Assembly (NCBI GenBank): GCA_035772785.1
Contig: JAOCPU010000032.1
Location: 310,001-374,000, forward strand
Source: Phlebiopsis flavidoalba
Taxonomy: Eukaryota > Basidiomycota > Agaricomycetes > Polyporales > Phanerochaetaceae
Direction of reading: 5' to 3'
Length of the DNA stretch: 64,000 nt
The notes under the pieces are model-generated. The model worked only from the letters and a program-made list of their open reading frames with translations. It was not told where the DNA came from and did no database searches. Shown here in pieces: positions 34,738-46,284 of this stretch (the stretch's first letter is position 1; every line of letters begins with the position of its first letter). Position numbers and translations under genes: made by a program.

Positions 34738-35362
34738 TAGTGTTGCCGCGAGGTAGAGGTAGAGGTACCTTAAGGTAGCGCCACCCGTGTTACCTTGATG
34801 ACCTTGAGGTGCCACTGAGGTGACCTCAAGGTATAGCGCCCCTCGGCAGCTCCCGGCCAGACGTTAGCGTCGCGTTGAGATTGGACGAAGACTCGAAGTT
34901 GAGCGCTCGCTAACGAGTAAACAGTGATGATTTTGCAACGGTGCGTGATCTCCGTATCCGTCGCCAGACACTCGGCCAGGGTTAGCCGGGTCACTGCAGA
35001 GACCAAGGAGGTGGATGTCGCGCAGCCCAGAGCATAACCGGGTCCTCCGCGGACATGACGAGCCTGAGAGCGCCGGACACCGTCAGCATCAGTCGCCTAC
35101 ACTTGTAGCCCAATATTCGGGGGGAAATGCAGAAATAAGGAGAGTATTTAGATGTCATTTCAAGAGATGGCATGGTGGGAAGCGTCAGACACAGCGGGAG
35201 TCGGGGCATGAGACTGAAGGGGCGTGAGAACAAGGTGACCCAAGGTGATTGAGGTCACCTTGTGGCACACTTGAGGTGCCCACTAAGGTGTAGCGCCTGT
35301 TACCTTTGATCGTGACAAGGTGAGGTTACCTTGAAGGTTACCTCCACCTCGCGGCAACACTA
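34738..35362. mobile_element. hAT-type MITE, 625 bp, complete
   Basis: The ends are inverted repeats starting TAGTGTTGCCGCGAGGT (34738-34754 and the reverse complement at 35346-35362), with similarity continuing about 15 more bases. An exact 8-base direct duplication, CGTTGAGC, flanks it at 34730-34737 and 35363-35370. An 8-bp duplication with TAGTG-type ends is characteristic of the hAT superfamily. Both subterminal regions are packed with AAGGT/ACCTT and GAGGTGACC motifs, as expected for transposase-binding repeats. There is no transposase frame, so mobility would depend on an autonomous relative elsewhere. The perfect duplication suggests recent insertion. Confidence 0.88.
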
Positions 35363-35370
35363 CGTTGAGC
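35363..35370 (+). repeat. Right target-site duplication of the MITE
   Basis: CGTTGAGC, identical to 34730-34737. Confidence 0.88.
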
Positions 35371-35524
35371 CACGACAGATATGCAGTGTACTAGAATATG
35401 CGCTTATATCTTGTCAGCCAGTCTATATTCACCTCTCTTTGAATACACTCTCCTCGTCATCTCAAGCTTTATACTTGCCACCTAGAACACCCAAATTAAC
35501 CATAATCATGACCACTGCGCAGCA

Positions 35525-35577
35525 CCCAAATATAGCAGCTAAGCGCATCACCAAACCACCTCGATCGAAGTGGCTCG
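35525..35577 (+). repeat. Short dispersed repeat, degenerate copy D
   Basis: CCAAATATAGC, then GCGCATCA and, farther on, CCTCGATC and GTGGCTCG appear in the same order as in copies A-C. The middle TACGTCGTCGTGGCGCAG segment is missing. It is weaker than the other copies. Confidence 0.35.
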
Positions 35578-37059
35578 CCACCCGTCCGCACGGGCTCGTT
35601 TCGTTCGCAGCGGACCCTACGATCCGTTCTCACGCGCCGCCGGCTCCCCGCTCCCATTGCGATATGTACACACCCCGGCTCCACGTGTTCTTCTCCGAGC
35701 GTGCGCGCAGTCCGATTATGAGAACGCTCGACCTGCGCGCGCCGCTCCGAGTTTCAGCTGCCACTCAAAGATCGCCACACAAACACCCTTCCTCCCATTA
35801 CTTTTCTTCAATCATCGATCATCCCGCAACATCCACCAAAACGGAGCGCCCACTCACAATGTATACACACCTGTGGCGTCGGCCCCCGTCCTTCCGCCCA
35901 AGCGGGGCCCCAGCACATGTTGTATGCACGGACCGCCCCGCGCCCGGGCGGGATCGCGCCAGCGGAATTCGCGGAGCTATCAGGCGCGATCGGGAGGTAT
36001 ATTTGGGAGCCACGAGGTGGTTTTGTCGTGGTGATGCGCGTGCGCAGTTGAATGTAGGTGGATATAGATAACCTGGAGTGTGCTCGTAGCGATGTGGTTG
36101 AAAGGCCGGGCTGGAATAGACGTGTGGGCTGGCAAAGGTGCGCAGCGGTCTGAGAACGCGTGCTCGAACTTGGCTTGGTGAGTGGGGCCGGCGGACAGCT
36201 GCGCATCTCGAGATGTGCACTGGCAACGAAGGTGAGGCGGCGTTAAACAGCGGAAAAACACACCTTGCAGAGCTCTGCTAATTGACCTGACGTGATCCCG
36301 ACCTCGCTATGCGTGCAAAGGCCCCAGTTCCAAGCGCGTCATATGCCACCCGCCCGTGCCACAACGCCTGTGGCGCGCCCTCCCACACACCCGCGTTGGG
36401 CATACACCATCCTAGAAGCCTACGCCCCCTCTCCCACCAGCAGCGCCCGCGCACCCACACGCCGCGTCTTCGATCTTTTGCTCGAGCGTCCACCGCGAGA
36501 AGCGACGCGCCCGTGCTCATCATGCACGGACCCCGCCGGAGCGCGATCAGATCCCGAGGTGCAGACGGCGCCGCGGCTAAATTTGGACGCGCCACGAGGC
36601 GTGCGTGTCGTCCGTCCGTCGCGGCGCCGTGGGTGTGTTCGTGGTCGCGTTTCGTGGTCGGGCGAGGCGGGGGGCGATATCGCCGATGGCGCCCGCGCCA
36701 TGCCGCCGTCTGTGCGATGCCGATTTAGCGTGCGCAGGTGGCACTTGGGCTGCGATACCGTGTCGATAGCGGGGGTCGTGTGACGGGCAGTGGCCTTTGC
36801 GACTGAATGGGAGAAGCCGCGGCGGCCGTAGCGCGCGGCCGATCCGGGGTGTGCTGCGATGGCCGAGTAGTAGCAGCGAGCTCCGTGGATGCAATCACTC
36901 CGGAGCCTTTTTTTGCTGCTGGTGCAGCGGGTGGGCGCACGACGCGATCTAGAAGCCACGCCCTGTGCGTGGCCTGTGCGTGCCGCGTATAAAGAGCGTC
37001 GCCCTCCGGGCGGTCGTTCCTGCTACTGCTGCATACACACGCCCGGGCCACTCGCATTA
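35578..37059. other. GC-rich stretch, no assignable gene
   Basis: Very GC-rich, so long open frames occur on both strands (for example 35331-36071 + and 36420-36959 -). The translations are Arg/Pro/Ala-rich without any recognisable domain, and the frames overlap each other. Confidence 0.35.
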
Positions 37060-37500
37060 ATGACGACCGCATACGCATACGCCCCCGCGCTCGACGCACC
37101 CGCGCTCGCGCAAACCCCACCACCCGCCGCAGACGCGCACTTTGCCTTTGCGCAACTGCAAGGCAGCATCTGCCTCATCCAACGTACGCCCCCCCCCCCT
37201 TCCCCCCTTCAGCCCTCGCTGACACCCCCGCCAGTGTGCGACTCGGGCAGCGCGCTGCTCGCGGCCGACGTCGCCGTCTTCCGGCACGAATTCATCATCA
37301 CGCTCTTCCGCTTCTCGCACACGGCGAGCGTGCACCCGGGCGAGCTGCGCGTGCTGCACGCGATCCCCGACGCGGCGACGCTGTTCGAGGCGGACCGCGG
37401 GACGGTGTTCCTCGGGCGGGACGCGATGGCGGTGCTGCAGAAGCTCACGGCGCCGCGGCGGATGGTGGCGCGGAGGGGCGGGAAGCACATTGCGCATTAG
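37060..37500 (+). CDS. Small unrecognised protein, two exons
   Basis: No family was recognised. ATG 37060 opens a 41-codon exon (MTTAYAYAPALDAPALA..., ending GSICLIQ). A 51-base intron (37184-37234, GTACGC...CCAG, with a poly-C tract) joins it in frame to LCDSGSALLAADVAVFRHEFI, LFRFSHTASVHPGELRVLH and a basic C-terminus ending RRGGKHIAH (TAG at 37498-37500). The product is about 130 residues, with no signal peptide or membrane segment. Unlike most genes here it needs no frame correction. GC content is extreme, especially at third codon positions. A compact soluble protein with a beta-strand-rich centre is plausible. Confidence 0.6.
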   Translation: MTTAYAYAPALDAPALAQTPPPAADAHFAFAQLQGSICLIQRTPPPPSPLQPSLTPPPVCDSGSALLAADVAVFRHEFIITLFRFSHTASVHPGELRVLHAIPDAATLFEADRGTVFLGRDAMAVLQKLTAPRRMVARRGGKHIAH

Positions 37501-38159
37501 AGAGAGGGAGGGGGGAGCGCTAAGTTATTTTGACGGTATACCCTGCACGACATATCCAATTGTACAACACACACTACTACGCACAGTCTAATCCCCATTC
37601 TCGCTTCGCATCTCTGGCGCCCTGCAGAGAGAAAAAAGACGGCCACTCCCCACGAACCCTCCCACATCGCAAGACGCGAAGCAGCATACAACACAAAAAG
37701 AACCCCCCGCTCCACAGCGCGTTTCGCACGCGCTGTCAGCAGCGCGGGGACGCGAGTAGCAGCGCGCACTGTGTATGCGGGCTATTTTCGCGGTGGCGCG
37801 CCACACGTCGTGTGTGCGCGAGAATAGAAGCGGCCTGCTGGTGTTGGTGGCTTAGCAAGGGTCGTTTGCTATGGAGAGCGCGTCTGCGGAGCATGCGCCG
37901 CGCCGCTGGGCCTCCTGTGTCCGCGCTCGAGCAGAAAAGACCTGCTGTGCGGTTCTCAGCGCGTGCAAGGGCGTGGGAGCTTGATCGGCGTGCGCGGGAG
38001 ATGGAGGGAGACCAGGGTAGGGCGTGGGAGCGGAGGCGGCGGAGGATGGGGAGTGCTAGTGGTGGCGTTGTGCATGCTGTCCCCAGCGTGACGCGCTCAG
38101 ATATACCCATTGAGTTCGTGAGCTGGTTGTGGTCCGTGGGTATCACGGACATGGCCACC
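37501..38159. other. No assignable gene
   Basis: Downstream of the small gene. Open frames continue on both strands because of high GC, but nothing is recognisable. Confidence 0.3.
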
Positions 38160-38242
38160 ACGGACAAGCCGCTAAAACCGCGGCGCTTTGATCCGCGAGG
38201 TGTGATGCGCCTGCGCCACGACGGCGTAGCTATACTGTCGCT
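38160..38242 (-). repeat. Short dispersed repeat, copy C
   Basis: On the - strand: TATAGCTACGCCGTC, the identical 17-mer GTGGCGCAGGCGCATCA (reverse complement at 38203-38219), then GCGGATCA, GCGCCGCG and GCGGCTTGTCC. It is in inverted orientation to copies A and B. Confidence 0.6.
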
Positions 38243-38411
38243 TATCAGGAACTCGGACACCTACGAGTATTCCTCAATTTCAGCCTTTCAGTTTGTCCCA
38301 AACCCGTGAATGACCAGCTGAATGAGTGTTCAAGCATATATTCTGTATTTCTATCCAGTCTTTGTATTTTTACAGGGGTGTATATGAGAGCTGCTAATAT
38401 TTTCGTGGGCA

Positions 38412-39228
38412 GTGTCCGGTTTGATGGATTACCACGATCTCGGACAGCGGCAGATTACCGGCCAAAAATGGCAGCTTTTAGGCGCCTGTGAGATCAATTT
38501 GAGCGTCCGGACACCCTCCCAGCAGTATTATGTGGTGTTGTTGCTCAATCAGAGCAAAACAATGGGAGTGAAGACTTAATGTAGTATTATAGGGTGTATA
38601 TGAATATATTATATAGTTGGTATATAGCCTCTGTGCACAGTTCTCTCAAAGGACCACAGAACTTTTGATGACTTTGGTGGAACCACTGACAACCTCTGTA
38701 CCACAATTGGGCAAGTACCGAGGAGGTTTTAACATGTAATACTAATTCTACATACCCTGCAATAAATACTCCCACTCATGAGATACTGTCCCAAGTCGAG
38801 TATTTCGTATCAAGTGAAGGAGGGGCAATTCTTTCACTGGCGGACAGGTTCCTGGTGTTGATCAGATCACCTCCCAGTCTGAGCAAGATATAAGCAGGTA
38901 TACAAGAGCCTACTTTGACATTGGGGTATCACCATGTTAAGAGAAGGCCTTGCTATCATTTCCCATAATTTTTGAGTCATCCCGAGCTTAGTCTCAGCAG
39001 CAGCGTGTGTGTCATTGCAAAGCAGGCCATCGGACACTTACCATTTTGGGAAATTCCCTGGTTTTGATACAGAAACCCTGTCGCAATTTATGAGAGGGCT
39101 AAAATTCTTGAGAAAAATGTTCATACATTGCTTCATGTGTGAGAAATGATATGGTATATGCTTTGCTAGCAGAGGCACATTGTGTAGCTCATGATAATTC
39201 ACTGTCCGAGATCCTAGGGTGTCCGGAC
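38412..39228. repeat. AT-rich segment bounded by GTCCGGAC inverted repeats
   Basis: GTCCGGACACCCT at 38505-38517 is matched by its reverse complement at 39216-39228. A second inverted pair, ATCTCGGACAG, is at 38437-38447 and 39202-39212, and GTGTCCGG stands at 38412. The interior is clearly AT-richer than the DNA on both sides and has no convincing coding region. It could be a non-autonomous DNA transposon or a nested foldback. No target duplication was found, so the outer limits are uncertain. Confidence 0.4.
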
Positions 39229-39506
39229 TCGTGGGAATCCACAGTATCCGGGCAATGCGCAGCAGCCTCCGCCTCGTCGTTTTTCCACCAACCACGTCCC
39301 GCCGTGATCCGGAGCAGAGCCTGGGTCCCAGCGCCACAGGTGGCGTACGTGATACGCCTGTCGGACGTCCCTCGCGTGTTTCGGTGGGCATGTACGCAGT
39401 GGTCGTCGGTAGGCGGGGCTTCGCAGATACAATGACAAAGCGTTCTACATCTCGAATGCTACAAACAACGCGCATACATCGATACATCGGGTACGGCTCT
39501 CAGACT

Positions 39507-42500
39507 CTATTGTATAATTTCTGACCGACAGAGCGGACAACTCGACGAATGGCTCGAATGAACCACTACGAGCGCGTCTCAGCACACGAAAGAGGCGAGG
39601 GGGAATGGATGGCGCACCTTGTACAAACACCCCGCGTGGAACTTGTTCTTGCACGTCTTGCACGGCTTCTTCGGCAGGCTGCCATCCATCGCGCTGATCA
39701 TCTGCATCCCCACCATTAACCCCCACACCCACAAAAAACCGAAAAAAAAAAAAAAACCACTCACGAATAACAAATCGCACACTCCGTCTGCCCCTTGAAA
39801 TGCGACCCCACATTCCTCCTAAAATACGCCAACCCATCCACAACACTCCCGCCGCGCACCGTCAGAATCTGCTGCACACCGAGCACCCACGCGCGCCAGC
39901 GCGCTCCTCGCCCACCCCTACGCGGGCGGGGGCGTCGCGGATCTCGACGGGCTTCAGGGGCCACTCCGCCGGAAGCCTTAGCCTTAGCTCGAGCGCGTGC
40001 TCGTCGTCGACGGTGTAGGACGCGCCGACCTCGCTCACGCCGCTCGCGACGCGGAGTGTCCACGCGTCGTCGTCGTCGTCCTCAGGGGCGGAGGAGGAGG
40101 AGGGGGAGGAGGAGAGGGAGGCGCGCACGGACGCGAGCTCGGCGCGGATGAGCAGCGGCGAGAGAGGTGCGCGGCCGTGTACGCGCCGACGGCGCCCGTG
40201 AGCGCGCGGTCGCGCGTGTCGTTGGTCCATTGGTGCGCGCACGAGGCCGGGTACGAGGCGCAGCGCGCGGAAGTAGAGGTGCGCGGCGAGGAGCGGGCGG
40301 GAGGAGCGCGCTTTCGCCGTCCGTGTCTGTTGTTTTTCTTTGTCAGTATGGGGGAGGGGGGAGGGGGGAGGGGGGCTTACGCTCGAGGAAGAACTCGTCG
40401 ATGGCCCAGATGTCTAGCTTGAAGGGGCGTGCGGGCGGATAGAGGTCGAGGGTGGTGAAGATTGCCGGGGAGGAAGTGCTCGCTGATGAGGGCGCTCGCG
40501 CGGAGGTGGTTTGTGTATTCGATCGATTCACTTTCAGGCTCTGCCGCGTCTCTCAGCACACACGCGGTGATCACCGCAACAGTACACATACCGCATCAAT
40601 AAACAGGTCAAACAACAACATCCACCCCACCCCAGCATCCCATCCCCCCCAGTTACTTAGTTTTGTGAAAAATAATCCACCAAACCCATCCCAAGTAAGA
40701 AATACAAACGCACGCTGCTCCATCCATCATGAGCGCAGCGACGTACACACAAACCCGCACCGCACCGCGCACAATAAATGTACACACAACCGCACCTGCT
40801 CGTCCTCCAACACCCCGCTCTGCAAACAGCTCCACGAGCTCCTTCGGCACCTCCACCGGCGCGCCTCTTCGACGCCGGCCTCAAGCACGAGGTGCTCCGT
40901 GTACCGCGCCGCCGCCCTTGAGGACGTTGTACGCCAGCCGCAGGCCTTGCTCGCCGACGTCGTCGAGGAGGTGGCACATCTAGTTGGGCGTTAGCAAGGG
41001 GTGTATGCGAAGAGAGGAAGGCGTACCGAGGCGAGCAGCTCCCGACCGAGGAGCGCCTCTGGGGCGTCTTGCAGCGCCGTCAGCAGGAGCTCGCGGCAGG
41101 TGCGTTGCGGTGGGCTCAGTGGGCTCTCTGAGTAAACGTGAGTGGGGTGACAACGGTACGGATGGAGCGACGGACCGAGTTTCTCTGACGCGCGATCCCG
41201 AATGAGCGTATACACCGTCCCACGACGCGGCTCCCAATCCGCACGCAACGCCCGATTCGCACCCGCTCCCGCGCTCTCCTCAACCGCCAGCACAAGCTCC
41301 AACGTGCTCTTCAACCCCGGAAGCGTCTCGCTCTCCCCGAAACTCGCATTCTACGCCTAGCATCAGAACACCCTCCACCCAAAAGCACACAAAAAAAACG
41401 CACATCAAGATTACTCTCCGCAAGATCGAATATAAACTCCCAGTGGCGGCCAGGCACACTCTGCACGATGGGCACAAGGCGCGCAAACACGCCCGCCATC
41501 GCGCCCTCGAGCTCCTCGCCGAGCTCCGCGTCCGACCCCGCCCAGCCCTCGCACGCGCGCACGAGGTTCACCGCGCGCGGCGTCGGGAGGAACACACCGT
41601 CTCCGCGTCGGGCGCGGGCGCGATCGCGCGCGGCGGCGCAGCAGCCAGAGGCCGTCGCTCGCGGCTTTGTAGGCGGCACGCCTGTGAGCGTCGCGGCGTA
41701 TTCGTTGCGCAGGCGGTCGAGCCGGGGCGGTTCGGGGGCGTATTGGGTTACGGCGGCGAGGACCGCGAGGGAGGCGCGGGGCGCTGCGCTGCGTCAGCCG
41801 TGTGGCGCGTACGAAGGGGAGGATACAGACCTGTTTTTTCGATGGCGCGCGCGAGGAGGAGCAACGCGTCTGCGTCTTTCTTCGATACGTCCGCCCGAGG
41901 ATGTGGCGCAGCACCGCATAGAGCACCCGCGACTCCCTCGCACAGTCCTCTTTCGGCCTTACGAGCCCAGCGCGAGCAGGCCCGCGAGCGCGTCCCCCTC
42001 CACCGTCTTCCCGCCGCGAGCGCCGGCACAATCCGCGCGATCCAACCCTCGTCCGCGACGCTCGTGAGCACATACGCCGAGAGCCGCTCGACGCGCCCGC
42101 AAGCTCCTCGAGCTCCTCCGCCGCAGCCGCCGCGCCAAACACCGCGCCGCGCACGCACGCGGCGTCGCGCGCGTTATAGCGCCGAGCGCGTGCAGGTGGC
42201 GCAGCGCCCAGACGTGCGCGCGCGCGGCGGCGGCGCGGTCGGCGAGGAGGTGGTTGCAGCAGCGCGGAGACGAGGCGCGCGTAGGGCGTTTATCCGAAGG
42301 CGTCGGTCGCTGGCGGGGCTGGATGTGGTGGTGGGTGGGGTGTGGTGTAGTCGCTTGGGGAGGACGAGCGGGTCGTGTACTGCGAGGCTTGGGTGTAAGG
42401 GTCCGCCAGGGAGCGCGTCGAGGAGCGCGTCGAGCGCGGGCTGGGACGGGAATATGCCGTCTATGATGGAGGTGTCGAGGGACAGGTGGCGTGGAGGGAG

Positions 42501-45500
42501 ACGGTGCGGGTAGAGGAGATGGGCGGGTCTGTGGGTTGTTTAGTGAGTGCGCTGCGGTAAATGAAAATGAAAATAACCCACTTGATTGTATCGAGCAGTC
42601 AAGGATGATGTCGCGAAGGCGCTGCTGCAGGTGGCGACGACATGCTGTCGCACATCGTGTCCTCCAAGCCCGCAAGACACTGCTCCAGAATTCCCTAGCG
42701 AGCTCGTACTGCCCATCTCCTCGATCTGTCGATGAGATGGCCGAAGGCACGTTCGCCAAACAGAAAGAAGGTCGGGAAGTATGCCTGTCACCGGCGTCAT
42801 CGGAACAAGCGGTAGCATATCGCCTTTCACAGCAACCTGGAATAAGCTCAAGGAGGCCCGCAAGCGAGGGCGAGTCCGCCTCTGTCTCGCGCAGTGAGCT
42901 CTGTGCGTGTTTGAGCGAACGTCGTGGTGGCGGCGTGACAATCCCTCGCAGGCAGTCGACATGAATGAAATGGACTGGGTTTGTAAGCTCAAGTCGCGAA
43001 CACGTATTAGATGATGGACATACCGTAGTTCTCCAGAAACGCGGTCTCAAGAGACTCAAGTCGTGTGATCCACCAGCTTTGCTACTGAGCCCCGAGACAA
43101 GAAGCTGCCCCACAACGCCATCCAGCTCTTCTCCGCAGGCTTCAGCGCGGCAGGAAGCCTTCCAGCTTCCGCTGCACGCGAAGAGCGGTTCAAGCGTCTT
43201 CGATATCGTGGCTTCGTGCTCGGCGATCGCCCCGCGAGGACACTCTGCCAGAGTTTGGCACAGAGTGCTTCGTCACCGCGAGTGTGTCAGGTAGACGCAG
43301 GAGGACGTCTGGGCAGAGCGTTAGTAGGCGGTACGCGCGTGTGCGTTGCACGTCGTGTCGATCGCCTGGAGCTCTATGAGATAGCTTCGCGTAAGAAGTA
43401 GAAATGAATGCGCACAGAAGTCAAGCCCTCGTCGGAGGAAAATGACGTCGCCAAACGCGTCGAGGATCGCTACCAGCGAGGCCAACTTAGTCTGGTCAAC
43501 AGTCGTGGACTCATCCTGGCTGAGAACCTCCTCAAGCGAATGACAGAAGAGTGTACACGACGTCGTTGATGAGTCGATCGTGGCCTGCTTGAATCTTAGC
43601 TTCTTGAGTGGAATGGTTGCGGAAGCCGTTGAGCAGCGACGGAACGAGAGCCGGGATACCTTGCTGCGAGGTGATCACCTGCACCTTCACCGCGTCACTG
43701 AGGGTGCTCCACGCTTGATCAAAGAGCTCTACAGCGGGATGTAAACTTCTAGCGACACAGATAGGAACGAAATGGCTACGAACCTTCGTTAACGTCTTGC
43801 AAGGCCACAAACGTCTTCGCCAGAGCTTTCGCCATATCATCGGGAGTGACCTTCAGCCCCTTTCAGACGATATCTCCTCCCAAGTCCTCTTTATCTGTTC
43901 TCGAATGGGAGCTCGCGCGCTACTTCATGTCCGTCGCCCTGGTCTTCCGACAAGACAAGCTGTGCTTGTTTCCCGTTGAGCCGCCGTGAAAAGAACACGA
44001 CACATTCGAGAAGCGAGGACAAAAACGCGGCTGACGCAGCAAGTCGATCAAGGCCGCCCAGAGCTCTTCCATCGACTGCAGCCAGAATGAGCTGAAGAGG
44101 GTGTCGATGGAGTGGGTGGTTGGACAGTTGTAAGAATCTACAATCAATATCAGACAGGAGATAATTATGGTTGTGTTCAACGGCATACCGATGGGGTGAT
44201 AGTCGACAAAACAACTAAGACCGCAGGATATGCTTCGACAGGCGAACCCATGCAGCCCCAACTCCAGGAACTGTCTGAATTCGTCATACGCATGAGACTG
44301 CGTGATTCTCTGTTCGCCAGTCGGTTTCTGCACTGGCGGTTTCGGAGCTTCTGTTCTTCGTCCTCAGAGCCAGACTCATCCTCAGCTTCATGGTCATCTG
44401 ATGACGCTCTAGCTTTCTAGATCCCAAGCGGTTTGGGTGATCTGTGGTCAGTATGTTGAGTGAGAAACACTGTACGTAAATGAAACGCGTGATTGTACCT
44501 TTGAGTAATGTCAGAAGCTGGCGGTTGCCAGAATGCGGATCTTACTGCAAACGTCGGGCTCGACCCAGGCAGAGCGTAAAGCAGCAACACTGATAGACTG
44601 CTCCAGGCCAAAAAGATGACCTGCCAGATATTAGAATGAAATCAAGTGCTACATAACACCTTCTGGGTAAACAAAACATACCATTTTGTATCCGAAGAAG
44701 AGCTTGGATGGCGCCCCAGCACGCTCGCCGCACGCCAGGCTGTCCACAGCCAAACGCTTCAAAGTCGTCGTCCAAGAAAGGCGCATGTTGCGCATGATAC
44801 AGAGCAGACCATACCAAAGCGACGTTTGTCCAGAGGCTTGAGGAATGCCGTCAGAGCAGCTTCATCGCCGCCCATTTGTACTTGCGCAACTAACGCAAAA
44901 AATCAACAATGCATATCTATCGAGAGAGCCGAGACAAACCTAGCATCACACAGTGGCCAGGGCACCAAAGCCCGCTCATCCTCAGACGCGCCCCGTCGAT
45001 CGTTTCGCTCTCTTCTTCTTCATCCTTCATCCGTAACGGGGCCTCCTCGGTGCGTTTGGATACTAGGCGTGTTCTTCCCCGACCCCTTTGCGTGATTGAG
45101 GTGTAGAAATGGGGGAAGAAACGGGTTGTGGCGGGTTGATCTGCAGTAGACACCTGATGGGTCGAACAAAACTCTCTGCACAAAACTCCCAAAGACTGGT
45201 CCAAAGGTAGCTGAATCTAGCGGAACCTTCGAGCTGCTGGCTGGAGGGACGTGTCGTGATATGCAGATTCCAAGAGGGCTTTGCGATGCCCGAGACCTGT
45301 CTGTCCGCTAGACGTCGCAGGTGGCCAAAAGCCAGGTCCCCAGGATTACGTCTGCGTGGTCGGAAACTTGTCCCTTCATGAAGAAGGTACGTGATCGCCT
45401 TGGCAAGCGACGGACGCGCCGAGTAGGAGTAGAGTAGAGTGCAAGTTCGCGGAAAGTTGCCTCACGCGTCTTGAAGGGTGAATAAATAATGTGGGCACAT

Positions 45501-45950
45501 GATGCAACTGAGAAGACAGGTCAAACGTTTTACATAGTGTGCTAATGCGATACAAAACATACCCACACCGGCAAGACATCCTCCAATACAGCAGCTATGT
45601 CTTCGTCGTGTCTACTATTCTCTACCAGTCAGCTTGAAAGTCTTCCAAGGCTCTTCGTTTAGTGACCGAGTCTTTCTTCGCGAGCTTTCTAAGCACGACC
45701 AATAGTTCGGCTGGGTATTCGCTGTGCGATACCCAGGACGTCGAGGGGATCTGGCTGGACAGGAACGGGCTTCACAGGAGGAATATAGACTTTCTTTCTT
45801 GGCTCTTTGCTGCGTTTCGAGCCCCTTGTCTTTCTTCTGTTTCTTCTCCTTAGGGAATTGCGGATCGTCCAGTTCTCCGCCGGCTGCTGCAGCCTTTCTG
45901 GCATGTTTCTTACGCGTTCCTGAGCTCGCTGAAGACTTTCCTTTGGCCAT
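39507..45950 (-). CDS. LTN1: Listerin, RQC E3 ubiquitin ligase
   Basis: E3 ligase of the ribosome-associated quality control complex, which ubiquitinates nascent chains stalled on 60S subunits. It starts at ATG 45950 ([19 protein letters not shown]). HEAT-like blocks follow: [95 protein letters not shown] and others. The RWD-like region includes [26 protein letters not shown] and [14 protein letters not shown]. The C-terminal RING shows [25 protein letters not shown] and [12 protein letters not shown] (TAG at 39507-39509), that is C-x2-C...C-x2-C-x3-FH-x2-C...C-x2-C. The exons around 40.0-42.5 kb are extremely GC-rich, leaving long antisense frames open. One intron near 39740 contains a 15-A run. 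Frame changes are numerous. Length (over 1,600 codons) suits the family. Confidence 0.92.
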
Positions 45951-46284
45951 AAATTTCCGATAAAAATATGAGGGGGGTGGGTGATGGTCGCAGATGGTCA
46001 AGTGAGGGTTAGTCAAACGTCGAGTCCCTTAGAATCCCAAATGACGAGCCGAAGCGGTTGGTAGCGAGATCCGAGTCAGATCGATTGCATCACTGCAGTG
46101 TCAAGGGTCCCGATCGCCAGGGGTGTTGGCGGTCCCGCATCTGAATCACCTCGTCATGGATGCTACTCACAGGTCACCGATGTCCTGGTATATATATCTA
46201 ATGAATACATCTGATTTGTAGAGAGTACACTGGAGAAAATATACGACAAGATGAGTATAATCTCGGCGTAGAAAAAAATGTAGT

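Noticed and set aside
35331..36071. 246-residue + strand open frame
   Set aside because: It starts inside the MITE end and runs through GC-rich repeat DNA; the translation is Arg/Pro/Ser-rich with no domain.
41443..42513. 356-residue + strand open frame
   Set aside because: It lies antisense to LTN1 exons in extreme-GC DNA; its Arg/Ala-rich translation is typical of a shadow frame.
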